DNA of 6,469 bases, from the NCBI GenBank assembly GCA_013331225.1, contig DUGV01000088.1, forward strand, positions 1 through 6,469, read 5' to 3'. The notes beneath the pieces were generated by a model, which was given only the letters and a program-made list of their open reading frames with translations, was not told the origin of the DNA and ran no database searches. The DNA is from Methanolinea sp. GTDB taxonomy: Archaea; Halobacteriota; Methanomicrobia; Methanomicrobiales; Methanospirillaceae. Position numbers and translations under genes: made by a program. This document shows, piece after piece, positions 1 to 5,405 of this stretch. Position 1 is the first letter of the stretch. Each line of letters begins with the position of its first letter.

Positions 1-1009
1 TGTTCTGGCCGCGGAGCGGGTTGACTCCGACTCCGGGGCGGCCGACGTTCCCGGTCACGAGCGCAAGGTTGCCCATCGAACGGACGTTGTCGGTACCGGT
101 GGTCAGCTCGGTGATGCCAAGACAGTAGATGATGACCGCGTTCTTTGCCCTGGCATACTTGCGGGCGAAGTCCTTGACCTTCTCGAGCGGGACGCCGTGG
201 ATCTCCTCGGCATCGGCATACTTCTCGACGGTCTTCTTGAGGTCGTCGAATCCCTTGGTGCGCTCCGCGATGAATGCCTTGTTCTCGAGGCCTTCCTTGA
301 TAATCCAGTACATGATGGAGTTCGCGAGCGCGATGTGGGTCGATGGGTTGAACCGGATCCACTCGTCACCGAGGCGTGCGGTCGCGCTGTACCGGGGGTC
401 CAGTACGATGACCGGGATTCCCTTCTTCTTGGCCTGTATGACGCGGCGACCGGCAAGCGGGTGGGCCTCGAATGCGTTGGAACCCCACATTACGATCAGG
501 TCGGCGTTGAGGACATCCTCGAACGGGTTGGTCGCCGCACCGGACCCGAACGAGAGCGAGAGCCCTGCGACAGAGGGTCCGTGGCAGATACGTGCGCAGT
601 TGTCCACGTTGTTGGTCTTGAAACCGACACGGGCGAACTTCTGCAGTGCGTAACAGTCCTCGTTCACGGTACGGCAGGAGCTCTGGAAGCCGAGGGCTTT
701 CGGGCCGTGCTTGTCAGAGATCTCCTTGAACTTCTTTGCGACCAGGTCGATAGCCTCGTCCCAGGTCGCGTCCACGAACTTGCCGTTCTTCTTGATCTTC
801 GGCTTGGCCAGCCGGTCAGGGTTGTGGACATGCTCCCAGCAGGTCATTCCCTTCGGGCAGAGCTTCCCCTCGTTGATCGGGCTTCGCTTGTTGGGCTCTA
901 CCCCGACCACCTTTCCATCGTTCACCACCAGGTACAGACTGCACCCTACACCGCAGTAGGGGCACGTGGTGGGAACATAATTGATGACTGGTTCAGATGC
1001 TTTTGCCAT
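1..1009 (-). CDS. fdhA: Formate dehydrogenase alpha (catalytic) subunit, N-terminal part, cut by the left edge
   Basis: Catalytic subunit of a molybdopterin- or tungstopterin-guanine-dinucleotide formate dehydrogenase. In methanogens this enzyme oxidises formate to CO2 and passes electrons to F420 or to heterodisulfide reductase. About 336 N-terminal residues are present. The start has the 4Fe-4S motif C16-x2-C19-x3-C23 followed by C51 in KLCPKG. Next comes the active-site stretch NCARICHGPSVAG, where C142 (codon TGC at 584-586) takes the place of the Sec140 of E. coli FdhF, so this is a cysteine-type enzyme. Further on lie cofactor-binding segments such as ADLIVMWGSNAFEAHP, IVLDPR and the GNVGRPG region near the edge. 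The ATG at 1007-1009 is preceded by an AGGAG site at a 9-nt spacing. No stop codon is seen because the gene leaves the window; fdhB could follow outside it. Family assignment is firm; the electron acceptor cannot be told from this part. Confidence 0.96.
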   Translation of the reverse strand, partial: MAKASEPVINYVPTTCPYCGVGCSLYLVVNDGKVVGVEPNKRSPINEGKLCPKGMTCWEHVHNPDRLAKPKIKKNGKFVDATWDEAIDLVAKKFKEISDKHGPKALGFQSSCRTVNEDCYALQKFARVGFKTNNVDNCARICHGPSVAGLSLSFGSGAATNPFEDVLNADLIVMWGSNAFEAHPLAGRRVIQAKKKGIPVIVLDPRYSATARLGDEWIRFNPSTHIALANSIMYWIIKEGLENKAFIAERTKGFDDLKKTVEKYADAEEIHGVPLEKVKDFARKYARAKNAVIIYCLGITELTTGTDNVRSMGNLALVTGNVGRPGVGVNPLRGQN

Positions 1010-1018
1010 TGTCTTATT

Positions 1019-1023
1019 CTCCT
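1019..1023 (-). promoter_or_regulatory. Shine-Dalgarno site of fdhA
   Basis: On the minus strand AGGAG lies 9 nt upstream of the ATG of fdhA and fixes that start codon. It matches the anti-Shine-Dalgarno sequence directly. Confidence 0.75.
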
Positions 1024-1105
1024 TTTCTGTTCCAGATCCTTCTCCTCGTAAGAAAGACAGGAGTTTCATTCGAATCGCCTGTTATGTACTGTTCTTTTGG
1101 AAATA

Positions 1106-1115
1106 GTTCTTAAAG
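1106..1115 (-). promoter_or_regulatory. Candidate archaeal TATA box for fdhA
   Basis: Read on the minus strand, CTTTAAGAAC is an AT-rich element resembling an archaeal TATA box. Transcription would begin about 25 nt downstream, near 1085, leaving a leader of roughly 75 nt. A second, weaker candidate is GTACATAAC at 1081-1089. This is pattern matching only, with no TSS data. Confidence 0.3.
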
Positions 1116-1171
1116 TCAGGTTGCTACGTGGAGACCAAATCTGAATCGTCCCGTCCATACCCCTTCCAGCC

Positions 1172-1183
1172 TTGGCATGCCAA
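1172..1183. promoter_or_regulatory. 12-bp perfect palindrome, possible operator
   Basis: TTGGCATGCCAA is its own reverse complement. It lies about 57 bp upstream of the candidate fdhA TATA box, a position that would suit an activator or a distal operator. The symmetry is seen directly; the regulatory role is inferred. Confidence 0.3.
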
Positions 1184-1401
1184 TCCATGATAAAGCAGGT
1201 CGTAACGCAGGACAAGGGCATCAAATCCCCTGACAATCTGTGGTATAGATTAACTGGAGAAAAAATTAACTATTTTAAGTTTATGCGCACTACATTCATA
1301 AAAAAACAATTATATCAATTGGATTTAAAAAATTTGTTTGATTTATTGAATTTATTTTTTTTACAATATCTGCATTATAAAAAATTTTAATGGGTTTTGA
1401 C

Positions 1402-1408
1402 TTATATG
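1402..1408 (+). promoter_or_regulatory. Candidate TATA box for the fmdE-like gene (distal)
   Basis: TTATATG resembles an archaeal TATA box. It predicts a start near 1432, which would place the large palindrome at 1438-1460 just downstream of transcription initiation, the usual place for a repressor site. A competing candidate is TTTAAAG at 1483-1489. Confidence 0.35.
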
Positions 1409-1437
1409 CGCGAAAAGAGTCCGGATTATTGCGCGGA

Positions 1438-1460
1438 AATAATGTAAAGTTTACATTATT
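1438..1460. promoter_or_regulatory. 23-bp perfect palindrome, likely operator
   Basis: Arms AATAATGTAAA (1438-1448) and TTTACATTATT (1450-1460) are exact reverse complements around a single central G at 1449. It sits 53 bp before the fmdE-like start codon, between two TATA candidates. Its size and symmetry suit a dimeric helix-turn-helix regulator. There is no T-run after it, so a terminator is unlikely. The binding protein is unknown; a Mo/W- or formate-responsive factor would fit the neighbours, but that is inference. Confidence 0.6.
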
Positions 1461-1482
1461 AACATGAACCAGATGTTGCACA

Positions 1483-1489
1483 TTTAAAG
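1483..1489 (+). promoter_or_regulatory. Candidate proximal TATA box for the fmdE-like gene
   Basis: TTTAAAG is centred 28 nt before the ATG at 1514. If used, transcription would begin at or within a few bases of the start codon, giving a leaderless mRNA. That agrees with the lack of a Shine-Dalgarno site before this gene. Confidence 0.35.
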
Positions 1490-1513
1490 TGTTTTCCGCC
1501 CACATGGTACCCT

Positions 1514-2152
1514 ATGCCTACCATACCGGAATATACTCCAGGCGAACTGCTCGCGAAGATGGAATCGATGGGGATCCCCGAGTCTCTTCGTGAATCATTC
1601 AGGAAATGCATAGACTTCCACACATATGCCGCCCCCGGCATGCTGATCGGGGTCTTCATGGTCGATTGCGCTCTCAAGATTCTCGGCAGAAGACCTGAAG
1701 AAAAGATATTTGTTACCTGCGAAACGCACAAGTGCCTCCCGGACCCACCGCAGGTCATCATGCATGCCACGACTGGGAACCACCAGCTCCGGGTCCTTCC
1801 TATCGGGAAATTTGCCATGACTTTCACTCCCTCTTCGGTAAAAGAGTATGCTGAGGGTATCCGCATCTACGTGGACAGGAAGAAGCTTGACCAGTACCCT
1901 GCTTTGGCTTCCTGGTATGACAACAGCGCTGCGTTCAAACCTGCAACCATGAAGCGGCAGCTTGCCGAAGAGATCCTGGCCGCCGCCTGCGGGATGTTCT
2001 CCCACGAGAGGGTAAGAATGAAGGTCACCCACAAGAAAAAGTGGAATTCCGTCACATGCCCTTCCTGCGGCGAACAGGTCCCACAAGACCTTATGGAGGG
2101 CACCACCTGTGCGGGTTGTGGCAGCCTGGCTTATTATGAGAAAGTAACCTGA
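1514..2152 (+). CDS. FmdE-family protein with C-terminal zinc ribbon
   Basis: 212 residues resembling FmdE, the protein named from the molybdenum formylmethanofuran dehydrogenase operon; its biochemical role is not established and it is not a catalytic subunit. The FmdE-like domain covers about residues 25-165. The family's metal-binding signature (HGHxCPG type) appears here as FHTYAAPG (35-42), so the Cys and second His are missing, although H36, P41 and G42 remain. CETHKC (69-74) lies where family members carry further conserved residues. A zinc ribbon closes the protein: C182-x2-C185 and C199-x2-C202. The ATG at 1514 is the only in-frame start that keeps the domain. No Shine-Dalgarno site is visible, so the message may be leaderless. 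It is followed after 65 bp by a protein with another FmdE-like domain, suggesting a shared transcript. Function is probably linked to Mo/W-pterin enzymes, by context only. Confidence 0.85.
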   Translation: MPTIPEYTPGELLAKMESMGIPESLRESFRKCIDFHTYAAPGMLIGVFMVDCALKILGRRPEEKIFVTCETHKCLPDPPQVIMHATTGNHQLRVLPIGKFAMTFTPSSVKEYAEGIRIYVDRKKLDQYPALASWYDNSAAFKPATMKRQLAEEILAAACGMFSHERVRMKVTHKKKWNSVTCPSCGEQVPQDLMEGTTCAGCGSLAYYEKVT

Positions 2153-2217
2153 CTTCACCACGGCAATCCACTTCACACAGGGGAACGCATAGGGTGCATG
2201 GGAAAGGGAAACGGGAT

Positions 2218-3051
2218 ATGGACAATTCGCTGGTGCTCACACCCGTAGGTGTGGTCCATTCTCCCGTGCATGAAAGCCGAATAATGCCTGTCCAGGGTGT
2301 GAGAGGACAGATTGAAATTTTTCCGGAGTTTGTCCCTGCTCTCGAGGGCGTGGAGACCAGTTCGCACCTGATACTTCTTGCCTGGATGCATCGCGGAGAG
2401 CGTGACCTGCTCACGGCGAGAGCACGGAAAATATCAGAAGATCTCCCTCTCAAAGGCGTATTCTCCCTCCGATCCCCTTCCCGGCCGAACCCTCTCTCTG
2501 TGAGCGTGGTAAGACTCCTGTGCAGAAAGGAGGGCGGAATACTCGAAGTCGACTCCCTGGACTGCATCGAGGGCACTCCCGTGATCGACATCAAGCCCTA
2601 CCAGCCGGGATGGGACTGCGTATTTTCGGCCACCCACCACGACCGGTCGGTGAAGATAGAGAAGATGGGCCCATCTGAATACCGCCAGATGCTCATCCGC
2701 GAAGCGGTGAATTACCACGGCGAATGGTGCCCAGGGGCCGCAATTGCGGTGCGGGTTGCAGAGTGTGCAACCCGCGCCCTTGGCGGGGATCTCACCCGTC
2801 CCGAAGTGCATCTCTTTTGCGGGGGTCACCCGTGCATCACGGACTCGCTTATCGGGATCACCGCGGCAAGGAGGGGAAACGGTCGGTTGCACCCCGTCGC
2901 CCGGGAGGAAAACCGGGGCCTGGAATGCTGTGAATTTTCTATAAAGAGATACAGAGTCGTTTTTTCCATATCACGACTGCCGGAGGATATCCCGTACATC
3001 CTCTCCTGCAGAAATGAAGATCTCTTCTCCACCAGAGTATTCACGACCTGA
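2218..3051 (+). CDS. Fusion protein: TrmO/TsaA (UPF0066) domain joined to an FmdE-like domain
   Basis: 277 residues in two parts. Residues about 4-143 form a TrmO/TsaA-family domain: LTPVGVVHSP near the N-terminus, GQIEIFPEF, RSPSRPNPLSVSVVRL (from residue 85) and the signature GTPVIDIKPY (119-128). E. coli TrmO is an AdoMet-dependent methyltransferase of t6A37 in tRNA. Residues about 155-235 look like an FmdE domain: YHGEWCPGAAIAVRVAE (from 166) keeps the His and Cys that the upstream FmdE-like protein has lost, and CGGHPCITDSLIGIT (from 201) matches the second conserved block. The remaining C-terminal tail is typical of neither in any way I can recognise. I chose the ATG at 2218 because family members begin directly before the LTPVG strand; a GTG at 2194 would add eight Lys/Gly-rich residues. 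The gene probably shares a transcript with the preceding one. Domain calls are by motif recognition; the activity of the fusion is unknown. Confidence 0.85.
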   Translation: MDNSLVLTPVGVVHSPVHESRIMPVQGVRGQIEIFPEFVPALEGVETSSHLILLAWMHRGERDLLTARARKISEDLPLKGVFSLRSPSRPNPLSVSVVRLLCRKEGGILEVDSLDCIEGTPVIDIKPYQPGWDCVFSATHHDRSVKIEKMGPSEYRQMLIREAVNYHGEWCPGAAIAVRVAECATRALGGDLTRPEVHLFCGGHPCITDSLIGITAARRGNGRLHPVAREENRGLECCEFSIKRYRVVFSISRLPEDIPYILSCRNEDLFSTRVFTT

Positions 3052-3062
3052 TTCAAGATCCA

Positions 3063-3860
3063 TCAGCCCAGGAGAATCCGCTCCGGGACACTGTAGATAT
3101 TCATCCTGGGGGGGCGGACGAACCCGGCAAGGGTCAACTTCACTCTCCTCGCCAGGTCGATGCCTGCTGCCGAAGGGGCATTATTGGTGACGACGATTGG
3201 GATTTTCGCATGGTAGACTTTGCTCACCATCCCTTCGGGCATCCTTCCCGAACAGCAGAGAAACGTCTTTCCAGGATCAATCCCCGACAGCAGCGCTTTT
3301 CCTATCGCCTTGTCAACGGAATTGTGCCTTCCCACGTCCTCTGCATGGGATACCGCCGTGCCGGTGGTATCATAGAGGACGGTGCAGTGGGTACCTCCCG
3401 TCTCCCGCCAGAGCACCGCGTGATCGTTGAGGCATTCCATTGCGCAATAAATAACACTCCTGGACACCCGCGCAGCGATTGGAAGGGGCACCCTCATAGT
3501 GTGCTCGTCCTGGATGACCCCCACACCGCCGGAGGTCCGGATCTCCTTTGGCCGGGCAAGAATTTCCCTTTCGATGGCCGGGGCAGCAACGTGAATCCTA
3601 TCCCCCTCCACCTCCACCTCGCTGATGGCAAAAATTCCAGGAACGATCCCTTCAGTCACACAGTAGCCACATGCGAATTCTGCGAGTTCGCGGGGACTCA
3701 CCGTCAGGGATGCGATATGACTTCCATTCACCTCAAGGTGCACCCGCTCTTCCCTGCAGACCTGCACCCTGCGGGGTCCATGACCGTCCGCATCAACGGA
3801 GATCACATCGTATTCGGAAATCATCGGCCCGGAATCGCATTCATTCTCAAAGATCTTCAA
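3063..3860 (-). CDS. fdhD: Formate dehydrogenase accessory protein FdhD (sulfurtransferase family), atypical cysteines
   Basis: 265 residues. In E. coli FdhD receives sulfur from IscS and delivers it to the bis-MGD cofactor, which is needed for active formate dehydrogenase. Family marks include ELAEFACGYCVTEGI (from 59), AVLWRETGGTHCTVL (148-162), VGRHNSVDKAIGKAL (176-190), CCSGRMPEGMVSK (202-214) and the C-terminal LTLAGFVRPPRMNIYS. The loop where most members have a CxxC (E. coli C121/C124) reads RTSGGVGV (108-115), without cysteine. Instead C64-x2-C67 lies in the normally aliphatic helix before TEGI, and C202/C203 precede SGR. The start is a TTG at 3858-3860 supported by AGGGAGGG about 9-10 nt upstream; the first ATG, 12 codons later, has no ribosome site. 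It stands convergent to the TsaA-FmdE fusion and divergent from the transport operon. It presumably serves the fdhA product in this window. Confidence 0.92.
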   Translation of the reverse strand: MKIFENECDSGPMISEYDVISVDADGHGPRRVQVCREERVHLEVNGSHIASLTVSPRELAEFACGYCVTEGIVPGIFAISEVEVEGDRIHVAAPAIEREILARPKEIRTSGGVGVIQDEHTMRVPLPIAARVSRSVIYCAMECLNDHAVLWRETGGTHCTVLYDTTGTAVSHAEDVGRHNSVDKAIGKALLSGIDPGKTFLCCSGRMPEGMVSKVYHAKIPIVVTNNAPSAAGIDLARRVKLTLAGFVRPPRMNIYSVPERILLG

Positions 3861-3869
3861 TACTCACGA

Positions 3870-3877
3870 CCCTCCCT
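3870..3877 (-). promoter_or_regulatory. Shine-Dalgarno site deciding the TTG start of fdhD
   Basis: Minus-strand AGGGAGGG ends 9 nt before the TTG codon at 3858-3860 (the core GGAGG is spaced 10 nt). Its strength favours this rare start codon over the downstream ATG at codon 13. Confidence 0.65.
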
Positions 3878-3910
3878 CTTTTCATGCAATGAATCAGAAT
3901 GGTGCGCGCC

Positions 3911-3921
3911 CATTATAATTC
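3911..3921 (-). promoter_or_regulatory. Candidate TATA box for fdhD
   Basis: Minus-strand GAATTATAATG contains an AT-rich TATA-like core about 55 bp upstream of the start codon. It predicts initiation near 3888 and a short leader that includes the Shine-Dalgarno site. Confidence 0.4.
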
Positions 3922-3925
3922 TCTT

Positions 3926-3968
3926 TAAGTTAAGTACTTTCTTCGCAAGATACACTTTTATAAGTTAA
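3926..3968. repeat. Direct repeat TAAGTTAA (two copies) in the fdhD-modA divergent promoter region
   Basis: TAAGTTAA occurs at 3926-3933 and again at 3961-3968, 35 bp apart. The second copy overlaps the candidate modA TATA box. The repeat could be a tandem regulator site or chance in AT-rich DNA. Confidence 0.3.
3956..3964 (+). promoter_or_regulatory. Candidate TATA box for the molybdate/tungstate transport operon
   Basis: TTTTATAAG is a good archaeal TATA-like element. It predicts initiation near 3985-3990 and a leader of about 50-55 nt that contains the GGTGA ribosome site. Confidence 0.45.
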
Positions 3969-4004
3969 CAATGGTAAATTGATAAAAATTGGTTTTCGAA
4001 TGAA

Positions 4005-4016
4005 ATAATTAATTAT
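4005..4016. promoter_or_regulatory. 12-bp AT-only palindrome in the modA leader, possible operator
   Basis: ATAATTAATTAT is perfectly self-complementary and is followed by an overlapping 10-bp palindrome AATTATAATT at 4011-4020. It would lie just downstream of the predicted modA transcription start. AT-only palindromes arise easily by chance, so the regulatory call is weak. Confidence 0.25.
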
Positions 4017-4040
4017 AATTGATTTGGTGACTTTTTACGC

Positions 4041-4877
4041 ATGAAAAAGAATCTGTTTCGCGTAACGCCGGTCACCCTCGGAACCCTTGTATGCATTCTG
4101 ATGTTCCTTGGTGCAGTGACGCCGGGATGTATCACGTCCAAGGAGACCACCCCCACTCCTGGAGTTTCGCAGGCGGGCATCCTTGTATATTCCGGGGCAG
4201 GACTTAAATCTGCGATGACTGATATTGGCCAGGAATTCACCCGGAAATACGGTATTGAGGTCCAGTATAATTATGCAGGAAGCGGTGTTCACATCAGCCA
4301 GATGAACCTTACAAGAAAAGGTGATGTATTTATCACGGGGTCCACGGTTGAGTATAATAACGCGAAGAACCAGGGTCTTGTGGGCCCATATCAGCTGGTT
4401 GCCTATCATGTTCCCGTAATTGCCGTGCAGAAAGGAAACGAAAAGAACATCACGATGCTCCAGGACTTTGCCAGGCCGGGCCTCAAGATTGCCCTCGGTG
4501 ACGTGAATGCAACCGCCATTGGGAAAGCAGGAGCGAAGATGTTCAAGAAACTCAATATCACCGATGCAGTTGAGGAGAATGTCGTGACCAGGACCCCGAC
4601 CATCAATGAACTGACCATTCTTATGACCGCCGGCCAGGCAGACGCTTCGATCCTCACTCTTGACCTGATAAACGACAAGACAATGGAGGCAATACAGATT
4701 CCCATAACCGTGAATGAAGTGATGATCATCCCCGTCGGCATCACGACCTTTTCGGAAAACCAGGATAATGCCAGAAAATTTGCAGATTTCGTGGCATCCG
4801 ATGAGGGGAAGGCGATCTTCGTTTCGCACGGTTTTCCGAAATATCCTGATCCGGCATATGTGGATGTGAAGCCATAA
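4041..4877 (+). CDS. modA: Molybdate/tungstate ABC transporter substrate-binding lipoprotein (ModA-like)
   Basis: 278 residues. The N-terminus has a Lys/Arg start (MKKNLFR), a hydrophobic segment (about 9-28) and a lipobox-like TPGC with C30 as the probable lipid-anchored cysteine; a Thr/Pro linker follows. The mature part has the type-2 periplasmic-binding-protein fold marks of the ModA family: LVYSGAGLKSAM near the start of the mature domain, KGDVFITGST, GPYQLVAYHVPVIAVQKGN, and the hinge-region TINELTILMTAGQADASILT. It would capture molybdate or tungstate outside the membrane and deliver it to the permease encoded two genes downstream. The ATG at 4041 has GGTGA at 4026-4030, spaced 10 nt. 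It heads a tight rightward operon. Which oxyanion is preferred cannot be read from the sequence; WtpA-type proteins have a different N-terminal signature, so ModA-like is the better label. Confidence 0.92.
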   Translation: MKKNLFRVTPVTLGTLVCILMFLGAVTPGCITSKETTPTPGVSQAGILVYSGAGLKSAMTDIGQEFTRKYGIEVQYNYAGSGVHISQMNLTRKGDVFITGSTVEYNNAKNQGLVGPYQLVAYHVPVIAVQKGNEKNITMLQDFARPGLKIALGDVNATAIGKAGAKMFKKLNITDAVEENVVTRTPTINELTILMTAGQADASILTLDLINDKTMEAIQIPITVNEVMIIPVGITTFSENQDNARKFADFVASDEGKAIFVSHGFPKYPDPAYVDVKP

Positions 4878-4907
4878 AGAGGGAAGAAGACTTTGGTGAA
4901 TGTATCC

Positions 4908-5405
4908 ATGTTGATAGAATACGCACAAATCGGTGTTGCCCATTCCCCTTTCCGCAATGCAGGAGCACCCCCGGTGCACAGCACGTTCACGCAGGCGAAA
5001 GGGACCATCGAGATCTTCCCCGAATACCGTGAAGGGCTCGGGAGCCTGGAGGGCTTCTCCCATCTTATCGTCATCTATCATTTTGACCGTGCGGAGCGGC
5101 GGGCTCAGAAAGAGCCTCCGCTTGTAGATGGGGAGACACCCCATGGAATTTTTGCCACCCGCCATATCAACCGCCCGAACCCAATCGGGATCTCCTACGT
5201 GCAACTGGAAAAGATCACTGACGGGATACTCATCGTCAAGGGTATCGACCTCCTTGATGGCACACCCATTCTTGATATCAAGCCCTATATCCCCGCATTC
5301 GACAGTATACCCGATGCTACCAACGGATGGGTGACCCCCCAGCATATCGAGAAGATCCGAAACGTAAGTCTCCTTGCCACAAGGGATAATGACACCATGC
5401 AGTAA
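4908..5405 (+). CDS. TrmO/TsaA-family (UPF0066) protein inside the Mo/W transport operon
   Basis: 165 residues forming a single TrmO/TsaA domain: IGVAHSPF at the N-terminus, GTIEIFPEYREGLGSLEGFSHL (32-53), the RHINRPNPIGIS block (85-96) and LLDGTPILDIKPYIPAFD (115-132). These blocks belong to the AdoMet-binding family whose E. coli member methylates t6A37 in tRNA; the longer C-terminal part of the E. coli protein is absent, as is usual for short archaeal members. I chose the ATG at 4908 because GGTGA (4895-4899) lies 8 nt upstream, the same type of site as modA uses; TTG 4893 and GTG 4896 are alternatives adding up to five residues. Gaps are 30 bp from modA and 27 bp to the permease gene, so it is almost surely co-transcribed with the transporter. 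This context suggests a Mo/W-related job or regulation by Mo/W; a true tRNA methyltransferase remains possible. Confidence 0.88.
   Translation: MLIEYAQIGVAHSPFRNAGAPPVHSTFTQAKGTIEIFPEYREGLGSLEGFSHLIVIYHFDRAERRAQKEPPLVDGETPHGIFATRHINRPNPIGISYVQLEKITDGILIVKGIDLLDGTPILDIKPYIPAFDSIPDATNGWVTPQHIEKIRNVSLLATRDNDTMQ

Larger units (their letters stand above)
1010..1513. other. AT-rich divergent intergenic region between fdhA and the fmdE-like gene
   Basis: This 504-bp stretch holds no convincing gene. Its middle (about 1240-1400) is very AT-rich compared with the GC-rich genes on both sides. The only open frame of any size (1172-1390, plus strand) begins with no ribosome-binding site and encodes a low-complexity Lys/Phe/Leu/Tyr-rich tail typical of chance translation of AT-rich DNA. 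The region must hold the promoters of two divergent genes. It also contains two perfect palindromes (1172-1183 and 1438-1460), a TGCGCG pair (1407 and 1430), and a T8 run at 1355-1362. Confidence 0.8.

Noticed and set aside
584..586. Selenocysteine at the FdhA active site
   Set aside because: The codon is TGC (Cys), not TGA, so no recoding element is expected.
197..1051. Plus-strand open frame (284 codons) over fdhA
   Set aside because: The minus strand encodes an unmistakable formate dehydrogenase with Fe-S and active-site motifs; the plus frame reflects codon bias of that gene.
1172..1390. Small plus-strand open frame (72 codons) in the intergenic region
   Set aside because: It lacks a ribosome site, shows no typical codon usage, and its tail is low-complexity translation of AT-rich DNA.
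1438..1460. The large palindrome as a transcription terminator
   Set aside because: It has no T-run behind it on either strand and lies between divergent genes, where no terminator is required.
1010..1513. CRISPR array, tRNA or insertion sequence in the largest gap
   Set aside because: There are no regularly spaced repeats, no cloverleaf with a TTCGA-type arm, and no terminal inverted repeats or transposase.
3210..3968. Plus-strand open frame (252 codons) over fdhD
   Set aside because: It is antisense to a recognisable fdhD and its translation has no domain features.
4035..5345. Long minus-strand open frame (436 codons) opposite modA and the TsaA gene
   Set aside because: It runs antisense to two genes with clear family motifs, and its translation is rich in His, Cys and Gly with no recognisable domain. 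It is a shadow frame.
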